A DNA stretch of 64,000 bases from Ananas comosus (GCF_001540865.1 NC_033632.1:12543419-12607418), one strand, 5' to 3'. Positions 24,801 to 38,777 are shown, counted from the first letter of the stretch. Numbers and translations: made by a program. The notes: a model not told the origin generated them from the sequence alone.

Positions 24801-26044
24801 TCCTCCATCATAAGGAATAGAATGATGTCAAACAAGAAACTAATAATAAGGCGAACCTGCTTGGCATATAAGGAAAGCAACAAATTATGCACTCCAGGAT
24901 CTTCATTATGCAATTTCTTCACACAGAACTCCAAGTACTTAATGACCTCATGTGTCTCATTCCTGTAACCACAAAGTCAATAAGTCATTCTATTTCAAAA
25001 AAGGCTTGGTTACATCATACACTATCAAGGTGCACAAATGACAAAAAAACTAACTTTTGCAGGCCACAGTAAAATTCACTTTCAATAGTGCAAGATAGAA
25101 AAACCAAATTAATTTCATATTAGATCATTAGTCCTAGTGGGAGTAGAACAGGTTAGGAACAACTCAGCTTGCTTTCACATCCAAAATGTATGATGTGCTG
25201 GGGTAAAATGAGAGGAGATCTGGGCAAAATCCTTCAAGGACGTACGATAGGGAAGATAAATTAAGAAACTACATAGCTATTATACATTGCCAAAGAAAAT
25301 AATTAATAAAAAACAAATTATAACCAGCAAAAAAAAATGTTAGTAATACTTTCCAAATGATGCCTGAGCAATACATGTTCTACTATAGGCAAAATACGTA
25401 AGATTGCATCGGTTGACATTGGAAATATTCTAAAAGCAATAGGAAAGAAACAAATTGGAGACATGAATAATGTTTGAACAATTGATACTTGGCATGTGGT
25501 TCACTTGCATAACGCATCATTGCTGCAATAAGTTTCCTGGGGTTCAAGTTGCCTGTATTCATCCATGATTCCACAGTCTCGTAAGCATCAAGACTAATCA
25601 AATCAGGGGCAAATTTATACTGCAAGAAATATGATAAACAATCAATGAAACAATTGTTTACAGTATATATCAGAATATTTACAAAATGAAAACCCAAGAA
25701 ATTAGTTGATTCTGTATTTGCATGTTTGAGAAAATTAAAGACAAACTAAATCAATGGAACAAAATTTTGTACCTGAAGATCGATAGGTACATTCCGTCTC
25801 TGAAGGACTTCCAATGCTTTCTTTGCTTCTCCTTGCTAAATACAACAATAAAACCTATTAAACATCTGCTCACATCTAGAAGCATTCTAGTCATTATAAT
25901 CAGTAGCTTCTATCTTCAAGATTTCCAGCCCTAAGCAACCATTCTAATAAAGCCATCATTATAATCAGTAGCTTCTATCTTCAAGATTTCAGCCCTAAGC
26001 AACCATTCTAATAAAGCCAGGTAGAATCACTGAGCATATCTATC

Positions 26045-26085
<41 letters not shown>

Positions 26086-27631
26086 TCCGGCTACTATACT
26101 CTAATGAGTACGATCGCCCTCGTATTCATAAGTTGTTTTCGATAATAGGGCTTCCGAATCGACTATCCACACCGTTAAACGTTATCTAGAGCATTTAAAA
26201 CGTGTAGAAATCAAATTTTATAATTTTTCGACATCATTTACCTTACAATCAAAAGGTCACAAAATTGACAATTTTTAACGGCCGGTATGGGATATTTGCT
26301 AGTTTAACGGTGTAAAAGAATCGAAATCGGTAGAATTTTTGATAGAAAATTCTATTCACTACATAGATAAAGATTAATAACTCCGATCTTAAATTGAAGG
26401 ATCCGATCATCCATTTTTAAGACGTCATTCGATTTTGACCGTTCATTTTATACCCGCTTGATGAACTTTATTATGATTAAGAAAAATTACGAAATTTATT
26501 TTCTAGAAGTTTCAAATACTCTAGATCATATTTAACAGAGTGGATCGTCGATTCGGAAGCCCCATCATCAAAAACAACTTATAAATACGAAGGGCTCTAT
26601 ACTCATAAGAGTATAGTAGCTCTAGCCTATATATCATATCTACAAGGTGAGGTTTTCATATTGATATAAGAGAACATATATAACTTTCCAATAACAGAAC
26701 ACATAGCTTCACAGTAACAGAACATATAATTTTTTACAGTAATATACATGCTAATCATTCTGAATCGAGAAAAGATGTACGAATGCATGCATTTATGGAG
26801 TATGTATGAACAAAAGCATTTAAGTATCTTTAGAATCCAATTCCCAAATAACTACATTGCAAACCTTTATCGCCATTTTTTTCCGGCAAGTGAACCTTTC
26901 TTCCCTCTGATGACTCTCAGAGTGAGGGCATGAGATAATCACCTCTGGCTGTCACGGACAATTAAACGCTGGAAAACAAGTCAAAATAGTCATTAGCATA
27001 ATCAGCATCTGTGGGCAGCTCATAGCGACACATCGGGCATGTGTTCCGAATCTTAAGCCACGGCAAGATGCACTCCCCGTGGTAATAATGAGAACACGGC
27101 AGCAGCGTCGCCCATTCGCCTAAAGAAATCTCGTCGTCGCAGACCACGCAAAGCATGTCGTCGTCCGCCTCCCCACGATCCTCAGCCACGAGAAGGACCG
27201 AAGGGAGGCGCTCAACTACCAACTTACAAGCCGCCCGTCGGCTTCCACTTATAGGTACGTCATCATCACTCCGAAGAGCGAATGTGAGTCTCCGAAGCTC
27301 AAGAGCAAGCAGTGATAAATAAGCACTGTCTAGGTCTTCTTCTCCTCGCGTCGACTCCAACTCTGAGGCCGAATCATCAAAAAGCCGTACGATATTTTGA
27401 TCCGGAAGATCTACATTGGCTGGTTCTTCTCTCTGTGGTGATTCTGAACCCAACTCCGATTCCTCCATGTCAGTGTTGAAAATCGTACTGATCACATCCC
27501 CCCACTCGTCTAAACGGGCATCGATCTCGGCCTGCTCCGAATCCTCCTCCTCATCTGACATGGTAGGCTCAACCTCTGATTCGCAATTTGAATCTGAGTC
27601 AAACCCGATGATCTGTCTCATCGGGCACTCN

Positions 27632-27668
<37 letters not shown>

Positions 27669-30600
27669 ATCAATTTTTAATGAAAAAGCAACTGAAATAT
27701 TTGCAACTAAATAGTATGACATTTTTCTAGAAGTATTACTCAAGATCATGTCATACCTGAATGTAGTGATGGACCACAATTTCATACTTTTCTTTCAAAC
27801 CAGCAAAATAAACCAGCTCTTCAACTCTCCCGTAACTAAAAGAATTTGTTAAGGTAAGTGGGTTGTTTTCTGCAACCTTGTCCTCACAATTATTATAAGA
27901 GAGAGAGAGAGAGTCTTTCTTCTATCAAAACAAGTAGCATAACATACAAAAGAAAACTAATGTAACAGATTAAATCTCCGAGGAACTATTCATACAGAAA
28001 GCCCTCTATGTGAAGAAACTATATCACCAGCCACAATGTATGAAATCCTCAAAATGCATTGATGACTACACAAGGATATCACACTTGACATCTCAAGCCA
28101 TAATAATCACTAGTCACTACCACTATTCATTTAGGAAGCCACATTAAGTAAAATAGACTAGTGGCTGTGGTGAATGACTGTATGAAATCCTCAAGATGCT
28201 ACATTGATGACTAGACAAGGATCTCATACTTGACATCGCAAGTCGTAACAGTCACTACCTGTAGATTTGTGCCGATTGGCAAAAAATAGCGAGTCCAACT
28301 GCAATGGCAAAAATCTATGTCACATCTAGCAGGGCATAACTCTACTAATTTTCAAACGGTAGTAAACGGTTAGTAAAGAACAAACAGCCATTAATGGGCA
28401 CAAAGCCCATGCTTGTGATATTTGGTGATATAAGAGATTGATAATGAGGAAGAACACACAAAAAAGAAAATATAATGCAAATAGGAAAAGAAACCTCTAA
28501 AGCTAAAAGAAAGACGTGTAATCTCCTCGTATTTACTATCGATTTTCTACTCACCATTGTATATTGGTGCAATGATAAATTTTCTTAGAATTATGAAAAT
28601 TAAAAGGATAATATATAGTAAAACCTGCATTTCCTATGGATTTCATGATTTCATCTGCTGAAAGCACAGTCACTGCATGTACAATACCGGTGGAATATCA
28701 GCAGGGTATGGTAGGTATTGACAGCACCACCAGACCACCAATTTAAATTGGTTTACGATACTTCTTAACGTTCATCTTACAAAACTATTCCATGAAAAGA
28801 AACCTCTCTACAATTTAATGATAAAAAAGTTAATAAAAGGATACATGCCAGCAGAAGAATTGGTGTACTGCAATACATTTCATGGCAAGTATCATGCTGG
28901 CATTACAGGATGCAAAAGCTTGCTACTTCAATCTAACGACATAGATTAAACCACATTGTTTGTAGCCGGTAAGTAAAAATAAACTAAAATCAGTGCTGGA
29001 TCAGACTACCTATCTGCAAATCATGTAATGCATTTGAACACAATTGTACCTCTCAAGTAACCTCATTGTTGTTGCCTCATCCAATACATCCTTGCTGTCA
29101 CTAAGAAAAGCTCGAAATTCTTTTACAAAAGAATGGTACTCTAACATACCCTGATCTGACACTGTATTAGCTATCTTGCTCGTGTCATCTTCCAACAAAA
29201 GGCGATTAATCTACAAAAGAGAACCAGCAATTACAACCTAGTGACATGCCATGCTTTAGTTGTGGCATGTATTAAAAGCATCACAATACAAGCAATTAAA
29301 TTCCAGCGGAAAATCGAAGCCATTTGATAACAATTCTTTGTTTAATAATCATTTGACATATTCCAGTATTTTGTAGATTAGGTGGTTAATCAAGAAAAAG
29401 CGAACAGAGAAAAGTTTTAACTCCTTGGGCATCTCTCAGTAAAAGAAGTAGAGTTTGACACTGCTTGTCTTTAGCAGCGCCTCAACTAGACAAGACTGTT
29501 AACTAACAGTTTTCCTGGTCTCCGTTTGGGATTGCAGGAAGAATGCATTATGTGCAAAGAGAGAGTCCAATAGGAAATAGTTTGTTTCCTTTTGTAAGTG
29601 CCCAGTGGCGGTAGGTAGGCCTCAATACCTAGGCCCAATAGATACTTATTGTCTAGAAATGGTATAATTGTATAATGCACTAAATACGCATGTAAACTGT
29701 TAAGAAAATTGACCAGAAGGGCAACCTTGTCCAAGTATAGTTTTGTGGGCCATGTGGAGATCATTGTGATTTGGGATTTATCATCCTTCATGAGATTATC
29801 AAGCTTTCTTAATAAGAAAGTCCTAAGAGCATCCTGCATAATAGAGACAAACGTTTGACATAATTCGATCAAATTTTAAAACGGAAAAACTATTATACAT
29901 AAAAGAATCTGAAAATACAATTATCTTAAAGTAAAATAGAGATCCCAAAAGCATTTGACTGTACATTGGCCAACTTACGGCAAGCATCAGAGAAATTGAA
30001 AGAAAGGTATTAACTAGTAGGGGAAATGAACATCATTATGAGCGATTATCATCATCCAAAAGTTCTTCCAACAAGAAAGAGTTGGCTAGAGCACATTTCA
30101 ACATTTATAAGACTCGATTTGAAGAAAAAAAAGGGAAAATGATCAGCACGGAAAATATAGCATGCACTGTAGGAAGATGTATCGGTTTAAAAACACTTTG
30201 GATTTAAGAATTATATTCCATATCACATAAAGTATGATCATAAGAGTTGTTCGGCCATAGAGGATCAGTTGTCCCAAGCTAAATGACTGCAAATTTATGT
30301 GACTCAAAGAACTTGACATCTAAAAGTGGCCATCATGATGCCATTGCAAGCCTGCATGGATGAAATAGAAGTGAAATTGATAATGATAGAGGTAGAAACT
30401 GGTATACAGCCAACTTTTATACCTTTGAAGTCGTGTTTCATAGAAGACAAAAGATTTGACCAAAAAGGCAACAACAGGCAACAGGGAGGGAAAAAAATAT
30501 ATACATCCAGACCTAGAAGTTACCACAATAAAGGAGTTCGAACAAGTATCGAAGAACCACCGAGTGAGTAAGCACCAGACATCAAAGGTCAGAATCTACA

Positions 30601-33600
30601 AGTCTAGTATCACAACAACAATGCAGATACTACTGACCAACCCAAGGCAGGTGGTACATAATGTCTGTGAAATATTGTAAAGGGAAAGAGGGTTATGCAT
30701 CCTCGTTATCGCAGGTTCACATTTGCAATGGACACAAGCAGTGACATGACCACATCACATGAATGACAGAGGTACTTTAATCAACATAGTTCCATCATAA
30801 CATAAGCTTATCTACCTTGTAAACATTGTAGCTCTGCCTAAGTACACACTACAGTTTCACAGAAGAAAAACAAACAAAACTGTTAACATTCAAAACACAA
30901 AAGTTGCCTACATTAATGAGTATTATTTCAAACCAACTCGAGTTGCAACAACCGCGCCCGCAAACCCCCACCCCACCCCACACCACAAAAAAAAAATAAT
31001 AATAATAATAATCCCCATGAATAGAGATAATACATTGTACCATAAAATACAATTCTGAACTCATATACATCCATGCAATGCAGTGCTGCAATCCTAGGTT
31101 AAAAAAACTCTAGAAACATAACAGAAATGCTTATTCTTGTTACCTGCTCACCTATGGTGATGAACTTTAGGCTGATCTCCTCAAATGACAAGACGTAGTT
31201 TATCTGAAAAAGGAACACTATAATGAGTACCTATTTCATATATGAATGATAGGGAACATTTCACCTCTCCATATAATCTACTTTTAATGTCTAAATCTCA
31301 TCTAACATATAATGGGTATTTACAATGATAAACTTGCAACATGAAGTGGAATCACAGAGTGAACTGCTCACCCAAGAACAAAAGAAAGAAATAACAGAAA
31401 AGCAATGCTCAAGCCTGTTTTTCTTTTCTTTCCTTTTTTTTATTTGAAGTTATTGAAGTCATTAAATAGTAGCCTTAATGTACTAATTTATTTAGGACGG
31501 AAAGAAACTAAAGACAAAAGGAAATAAGACCCCAAACTGAAAATTTTGTCACAGTGAATAAGGGGCTGTTTAATTCGTCTGAAAAGTGTGGAAAATTTTT
31601 TACCAAGAAAATAGTTTTCTATGAAAGACTTCTTATTCAATTTTCCACACGTTTGGTTCTAAAGAAAACTAGCTTTTTCGGAAAGCAATTTTCCAAATTT
31701 TATGGAAAACTAGTATTTTCATTTTCCTAAAAAGAATTCAAAAATTGAAAACATTCGTTTTCCATGAAATTTGAAAAACAGCTTTCCAAAAATATTAGTT
31801 TTCCTTATAATCAAATGGGCGGAAAACTGAAAAAGAAGTTTTCCATAGAAAACTCTTTTCTTCAAAAACTTTTTTCCACACTTCTTTGAGGAACCAAACA
31901 GACCCTAAAGGTTGCAAAATATGCAACACGCTTTATTGAAGCTGACAGTAAATTTCTCTAACATGTAGAGTGGTAAAAGAGGCAAGGAACCAGGCAGTCA
32001 TGCCCAGAAAAAAACAGGCTTCACTCTCCACATGCATTACTCTACATGCAACACATTTATCTAGATCACGAGCACAGAACAGAAAATTGGGGATGTATGC
32101 AAATCACATACACATATGTATGTAACACTACGCTACACTTTTTATTCTTTTCCAATAACATAATCATTTATCACAGAAAAGTACATTAGCTCAGGTAAAG
32201 ATCAATTATAGGACAAATTAAACTAGTACTTTATTTAAAGCAAAAAAAAAAAGGTCAGCATCCCAATGTGCGATGTCAATAACTGTTTAAAAGAGGCATC
32301 AATAGGAAGAAGAGATGAAATATAATTACTTAAGGTCTCACCTTCGCATAGAATGATGCTGCTCTGTAGTAATCTTTTGATGAAAAGGCAAGGTCAGCCT
32401 GCAATGAAAACTGATTTATGTACATTTTCCCAATAGATAAACCATATAATAATGGTACTGCATGTTACCTGCACTAAATATACTTGGTCCCTCTGGGAAG
32501 GACTGTGACAATGGGATAGAGCAGATGCATATTCCTTCATATCCAGGTACACTTGCCACATGTCTCGGCCCTCATCACGGACAGACACCTAATATACAGA
32601 TGACCTCATCAAACAACATCCTTAAGCAGATAAATGAAGATAAAATTACAAGAAAATAGCATGCAAATGGAACCAAACCTGGAAGATAGAATTTTCATCA
32701 TAAGCATAAAATAATCCAGCAGTGGCATCGCTACACAATCCAATGATTCCTTTGGACGAATCTGAGTTATGGTCAAATGTAAGTTCCTCGACGACCTGCT
32801 GGCTGATTCTGTTAACAACCTGCAAAAAAGGGTAAACAATTTGAAGGCATTTGTCTGGTGAGAACAGACCAATTCATTCCTTCAAAATATGCGATGCATG
32901 CAGATGAAAGAAGATTGCAAAGACAAGCAACTATTGGGTAAAGAGTCATTCATCTAAAGTAGCACCTCTAAACCAATGGTAGACCAGCAACTCCTAGCTA
33001 GTGTGCCTCTAATGAGAAGCCCCTTATTTCAATTGTCATAGACAAAAACAAACTTCGTTAACTGATATGCTATTTTGAAGTACATTTAGGTATCACAACT
33101 AGAAGTGCAGAACTATAATCATGCTAGTTGCAATGGCTCCTGCAAGGCTGCAACGCATTTTATATTGGTTCAATAAGAATGAATCATACCAATTTGCATT
33201 GAAAAAGTAATCCATTCCCAACTTGTTCCTCTCGAACCAATTATGTTGTCTACATAATTTCCTTTCTCCAAACAATTAGAATGCAAAGGCTAATATTTTC
33301 CGTCAAACAAGAAATCTACAGCAAAATCCTAGAGGAATAAGACCTCCCATACAATGAGTACCACATTGAAAACTGCAGAAAGATACAGATTATGTGCGTT
33401 CCTCTATTCATTCAAGAATACTGTTCTCATTTGCGAGTGCTTTATAATTAGTCTAATATTAGAGAGTTGGCACAACAGTTCGTGGTTGGTTAAGCTTTTG
33501 TTTTAAAATTTACCATAGATCGAGTAACCACCTGTATGCTCAAGAAGATATGACCAAATTACTGCAAAAATTGGCATCAAGTAATGGTTGTTCCCAGCTT

Positions 33601-36600
33601 TAAATTAAGGCCACACAAATGCAAGAGCAATGAACTTTCAAATGATGAAAATGGCAGAGCTTAACCTAAAATACAACTTCAAGGTAACTAAACACATACC
33701 TTAACCTTGTCGCCAATTAGAAGCAGGAAATGGTATTCAGACACTGCAAAGGATCTGGGTTTAATAGCTTCACCCAGTTCTCCCAACTTTGAGTAGTCTA
33801 ATAGGCCCTTGTTTTCCACAAAATTTTCATCACCACTCACCGAACTGCTCAAATATATTGAAATATCAGAAAGACAAATAAAAACATTGAACATCAAAAA
33901 TAACTGACAAAATCAAACGATTAAAAGGAAGAAATCACTGCAGAAAAGAAAATGAATTGATCATTTGCAATGCTGATGTACTAACAGGTAATCAATAAAC
34001 AAGTAATATTTCCTCATATACATAAGAAACAAAAGATCCTAAAAAGATGATTTACCTATGCTGGGCACCAAAGTTTAAGTCACCATGGTAAATTCCAGCT
34101 CCGGAAAGCCAACCAAAATGTTTTGCTCTTCTTTGTTTAATAAAAAAATGTAATTCACTGCATATCATAAAAGAGACCAATTCATTTCCGAATAATTACT
34201 ACAATATTCAATTACAACCATTAATGCTACGTAGATAGCAGAAAATAAAAATAGAAGGACAATACCAAAATACAATAAAGATGTAAAAGCACATAAATAG
34301 TTAACAAGATAGCAAGTGTAAATACTACTTTAAATTGTGAAACAGGAAATCAGATTTTATGATGCTACATCAAGGATCAAAATGTCATGGCATGGAGGCG
34401 TGCTCAACACAGTATAGCATAGGCAGACTTCCATGCCAACAAGTAGCGTACTTGTGTGCCGATGGGCACGCACAGCCTCCTAATGGCACGCTTTTGCACG
34501 ACTTTTTTTTTTTTTGCTCAAAAAGATCTTATAATGTTATTTTGACGGTTTTAAAGTAATAATTATGAATTTTGGCTATGCATTGATTTGTCCTGACCTA
34601 TTAGCAACAATAGCTGACTACACTTGCTAATTAATATAGTAGTAGGCTTCTTAATATGATGATACATGGTACTGATTATTTAAAAAAAAAAATTGTAAGA
34701 TCTATACATAAAAGTTTAACAATAAATTATATGATGAATAAATTAAACAAATTTACGATAAAAATTGATTAACTTTGTTAATTATTTCAATTTTATTGAT
34801 AAATTTTCAGTATTTTATAAATAAAATTTATTTTAAAAAATTTTTGAAAATTTGGGAAATTCATTCATATTGAGTGAAGAAAAGAGTATGCAAAGAAAGG
34901 GAAAGAGAAAGTAGAAGAGATGAAAAGAAAAGGAACAAGATGAAATCTACGGGGCATAGAAATAATAAAATAGTGTTGTACATGTGCCCCCAAGAATATC
35001 CTACAATGTTGTTGTGACATGGCTTCATTACTATTAAACCCTAAATTTTAAATATGAAATCCAAAACACTATTATTAAATTTCTATAATTATATCTTAAA
35101 CGCTAAACCCTCCACATACAGCATAATTGGTCCTAGTGGGGGACGCAATGCATTTCTCACAATAAAAAGAAATTTAGTGGGGCAAAAAAAAACCATCGGG
35201 GACCCAAAACATTTCTCACAACATCCTCCGCCACCTTCTCCTCCATCATCTACTTCTCTACCACCTCTTTTCCTCTCTCGCCCCCTCTACATAAGCCGCC
35301 TCCGCACTTTGACGGCCTCCGCTCCCTCTTTACAAGTGGCACATGGCGTACCATGCTGCGCACCCAGCGAGCATCGTGTTGTCTCATGCAATCCCCAATA
35401 GACACCGCAACACGAAAGGCCCCCCCAGCAAGCCTCTTCTGCCGTGCCCCTTATTTATAGGTACCGTACATCACGCCCCATGTCGTACGGTATGAGGCAG
35501 CACTTTAATTCTTGTGTTGAACACATTCATCACCCTATTTCATCTAATGAACTCTCTTTCTTTACTGGCTTACTAAACCACCAGCGCAATGAACTATTGC
35601 TAGTTTGTTGTCAACAAAGCCTACTGTAAATGGACACGAATCTCAAATTCTGACGGTCTAAGTTTTATGTCGATTGAGTCACATCGGGGCATTATTTGGG
35701 TCAATAAAGTGTTTCATTCAGTTGTTAGGTCTCTAATTTCTGCTTAGTTCATTAGGGGACCAATTGGAGTTCTTTTTTGGTTCAGGAACCATTTGAATTT
35801 ATGAGTTAACATTGGAGTTTGAGCTATCTTTTGATCTCAAGTTGGTGTCCTTTGGGTCACTATGACTGAAGTCGATTTATTTATCGAGGATTTTTTTTTT
35901 ATTCTTACTCTCTTTTCCTGCCGTGAGTATCCCTTTACCCTCTTCTTTGTTCTTCATTGCCACCTCCACTTCTTATTCTAATTCTGCTTCCTTCACTTCT
36001 GCTTCTCCTACCTACCTCATTTTTGCTTGAGCATACTCCTCCAAACCCCAATTGCAGCTCAACGTTGACATTTGTTGCGCGACTACTACAATGCAGCTCT
36101 AGTAACGCTATTCTGTCAGCCATCTAGTGGATACATAATTAAGAGTGGCCTCAGCATTGGAGCATCGTTATTCACTATAGTCACTGGTTTTTGGGATCTG
36201 ATTTCAATTAATATGGTTGACTCATAAGTTACTCAGGCAAGAGTAAAGCACCTAGAACCACAAAAATATCACTCAAAAACAGAAATAAAATAAGTGAGAT
36301 TGAGTTATAAAAGAGAAATAGATAAAAGAATAGAAGAAATGTCGTCTACCCAAACACTTTATCACCTCCATAGAGGCAATTTAACTTGTAAAAACTTTCT
36401 GATGCTATTCAACCTATATTATAATCACATCATGGAAATATGCTTAATTCAAATCTGAACTCCACGTGTTCAGTAAACTGGAGGATTTAAAAACAATACT
36501 CTTCAACCATATGAGTCATGTCAATATTGTAAACACTTTATCAGTCTCCAGCTACAAATTAACCCCACTTTTCCAGCCAAAGCCTATTATGACCCACTAG

Positions 36601-38777
36601 CAAGCGTATATCTACCCAAGTTAAGTGAAACATACAGTAGTGGACTCTCTGGAGTACTAGATGGTAGTAATATTAATTGCAAAGAGAAGGATATAATTGA
36701 TGCCCTATATAACAACTAGCATTTGATCGCAAGAAAGACAAAAAAATGCATGACGCAAAATTCTACCTATTTGGTATTTCTCCAGGAAGCTCCATAAAAT
36801 GTATCGCGCGGTCAAAATAACTTGCAAAGACCGTCTGCAAAGCCATTTTTCATAAAAACCATCACAAATCACAATACATTTACAAATCCTGTACTCAATA
36901 CTTGTATTTTGACAATCAACCAAAGTAAGATAATCCACGTTTGTTAGAATTTCTCAGTACTGAATCTATAAACATGAACATCCGACAAGCATAAGTCCTA
37001 CACTTAAAATACTTGCATGTACAGGAAACTCATAAACATAGCTCATACAGACCTTATTTGGTTTTATCTTATCCTAGTGCACAGAGTGCTATGCGTTTTT
37101 CTTTTCACTTTGTCTCATCTGATTTCCTTATTTTTCCACCCTTTCTATATTAACTTCACCTCTTTTACTGATTTTGTAGATGCCACAGCTATTGTTCTTC
37201 ACATGCTGAAATAGAACCAATATCAAATAAAAAGTGTAACTTTCTGATCAAGGAGGTCCAAGTAGTTGCAGTACAACAATGTGTAAGTTCTTATTAAAGG
37301 AAAACTTTAGGTTAAAGATAACTGCATATTGCAAACACTAGAGAAGCAGAGCATGTTAAAGAAGATCAAACATATCGAAAAATTTGTTTGGGATATAGAT
37401 CAGCTCACACACAGCTTGTTTGCAGTCATAACGCACTTTGTACAAAGACGACTGCTATTCAAGCATAAGCCTTGCAGATATCTCAAAATAATTGCAATTT
37501 GTCCAACCTGGAGTTAAAAACTACCAAATTATATGTGACACCATCAAGGGAAAAGTCCAAAAAACTGCTTACTTCCAGGGAACCAATGCCAGTGAAAGAG
37601 TAGAGCCGAGTCGGCGTTACAGCCATAACGTAATACCGTGTAGCATTCCCAACAGAGGCTGTTTCCATCTGCTCAATAAGCACAAACTTATTACCATTCT
37701 AAAACCGAATGAATTGGTCCAAAAATAAGTAGCAAGCGATATTAAAGCTTCCGCTGCATTTACCTGCAAGCCTGTTATAGCTTCTTGGAGCTCAGTCAGC
37801 TCAAACAGCTGCTTCACATATTTCTCCCTCTTCTCCACCTCGTCCACTGCCGTCTCATATATCTGCCCATTCTCGGTCCCAAGGATCACTTCCTTTGTCG
37901 ATGCTAATAGGAAATAATTCACAATCAGCACATGACAGATCGAGAACTCAACCCTCCAGCAAAAACAGCTCCCGTGGAAAACGGAAAGGTAGATACATAA
38001 AGACCTTACATGTAGTGCAGCAAATTTTGAGTCGGTGTCTAAAGTGTCAAAATTTTTTATGTTGCTACCACAACTATGCGGTATATTTCATTTAATAACC
38101 TCTCTATCAGAACTTCAAGATACTACTATTCTTTGTTTTTTTTTTTTCTGGAGAAATGCATTGGAACCTAATCTAACAGAAGTTTTAATGGAAATTGCTA
38201 AAGATAAAAGCAATGAAGAATGAGGTGGTTCCCAAATCAACCGAGAAGGACAGACCTTCAGTGATTAGCTGGCGATTCCAAGCAACGGCATTGACGACGA
38301 GGCCTTTGAGTCGACTAAGAAGCTTCGGGCGCAGCCATTTGGCGTGCATGTAGTAGGTCTCAGCGCCGCCCGGGAGAAGGACGGTGGCGATGCAATGGCT
38401 GCCCCCTGGGTCCATGAACACCCGGTGCACAGCCTGGTCGCCCGAGCGCCCTCCCCCGAGGTCCAAATCTGCAGTGCAGTGCAGTGAAGAGACAAATTAG
38501 TCGTTTTTTCTTTTCTTTTTTTTTTCTTTTTTTCTTTTATTTTCCTCTTTTTCGGAAGAGGGAAAGAAGGGAAAAGTGGAGAGGGGAGAGAAAGAAAGGG
38601 GGTCGGGCCACCTTGGGAGTCACCAAGGCCAAAGTCGTGGCGGATGAGCCAACCCCTGCTGGTGCCGACGAGGATGACGTCATTGCCGGCGGACATAGAG
38701 GTGATGACGCCGTGGCCCTTGGCGGCGTAGCGCTCCAGGGGGTCAACCGAGAAAAGCTGCCCATTGACCACGTCCAT
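18875..38777 (-). CDS. VPS18: VPS18, HOPS/CORVET tethering subunit (Pep3 family)
   Basis: Core subunit of the HOPS and CORVET tethers that drive fusion at vacuole and late endosome. Twenty-three exons: 38777-38612, 38468-38256, 37903-37764, 37668-37573, 36834-36767, 34157-34056, 33844-33700, 32819-32679, 32588-32469, 32398-32342, 31203-31144, 29833-29726, 29210-29050, 27835-27757, 25835-25773, 25619-25489, 24962-24857, 23666-23478, 22481-22254, 21000-20845, 19947-19786, 19281-19165, 19054-18875. All phases agree, giving about 995 residues (Arabidopsis 988). The N-terminal propeller starts FSVDPLERYAAKGHGVITSM. The alpha-solenoid includes SYGRVEELVYFAGLKEKYE and FFYDPKYALRLCLKEKR. The C-terminal RING is split over four exons: CGVCECK, FPCGHAFHAQC, ECPFCGDLM. 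The coding sequence looks intact despite many intronic insertions. Its 5' flank is replaced by a CACTA terminus 87 bp before the ATG. Confidence 0.95.
20136..20463. mobile_element. MITE in a VPS18 intron
   Basis: About 328 bp between exons 21 and 20, with imperfect inverted ends of about 60 bp. The left reads GGGGAAAATGTATAAATAGT and the complement of the right starts GACTAAAATGCATTGG. Both arms contain a CTACTATC/TGTACTATC core. CTA flanks both sides, a possible 3-bp target duplication as in PIF/Harbinger elements. Confidence 0.55.
21177..21605. mobile_element. Mutator-like MITE with 9-bp target duplication in a VPS18 intron
   Basis: A 429-bp palindromic element. It begins GGCTAAATTAC and ends GTAATTTAGCC, with inverted repeats of about 100 bp (TTTTCACTTTCCCCCCTGTC on one arm, its near complement on the other). 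GACTAACAA stands on both sides (21168-21176 and 21606-21614), and a 9-bp duplication is the Mutator signature. It has no coding capacity and lies between exons 20 and 19. Confidence 0.8.
25891..26018. repeat. Tandem duplication of about 64 bp in a VPS18 intron
   Basis: The unit starting TCATTATAATCAGTAGC is present at 25891-25955 and again at 25956-26018, differing by one or two bases. It lies directly downstream of exon 15. Confidence 0.8.
26086..26628. mobile_element. Micron-like palindromic element within a (TA)n/(GA)n tract, VPS18 intron 14
   Basis: About 540 bp. The left end reads TCCGGCTACTATACTCTAAT and the right end is its approximate complement (ATGAG/AGTATAGTAGC). Inner arms share CATAAGTTGTTTTCGATAA. 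It is preceded by (TA)n-(GA)n and followed by TATATAT, like its relatives at 40353-41397 and 49615-52098. Confidence 0.7.
26962..27630 (-). pseudogene. RING-H2 E3 ubiquitin ligase ORF, 5'-truncated at an N
   Basis: A single-exon reading frame lies inside the 1.9-kb intron between VPS18 exons 14 and 15, on the same strand. The C-terminal RING-H2 is complete: CVVC, CSHYYHGEC, PWLKIRNTCPMC, in C3H2C3 order, followed by YELPTDADYANDYF. This resembles the CIP8/RING1-like group of plant E3 ligases. An acidic stretch precedes the RING. The frame stays open upstream of the first ATG (27621) as ECP-MRQIIGFDSDS and runs into the N at 27631. Family proteins often have more sequence here, so the true N-terminus is probably missing. 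It is either a gene fragment carried into the intron or part of a separate locus placed here by assembly. Confidence 0.7.
27631..27664. repeat. Single N followed by (AT)n microsatellite
   Basis: An isolated ambiguous base is followed by about 33 bp of alternating AT. Left of it lies the RING ORF, right of it ordinary VPS18 intron sequence leading to exon 14 (27835-27757). This looks like an assembly join inside a simple repeat. Confidence 0.8.
31562..31905. mobile_element. Tourist-like MITE in a VPS18 intron
   Basis: A 344-bp element between exons 11 and 10. The left end is GGGGCTGTTTAATTCG; the right end, complemented, is GGGTCTGTTTGGTTCC. TAA stands on both sides, the PIF/Harbinger target. 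The interior is rich in TTTTCCA and TGGAAAA in inverted order. Confidence 0.7.
34158..36766 (-). other. Longest VPS18 intron (2.6 kb), probably carrying inserted sequence
   Basis: The intron between exons 6 and 5 contains a short passage with GTGCCGATGGGCACGC at 34457-34472 followed by poly-T (34503-34515), suggesting a small retroposed sequence. It also holds a more GC-rich block at about 35100-36120. An ORF at 36123-35935 (minus) matches nothing I recognise. I could not define insertion borders. Confidence 0.4.
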
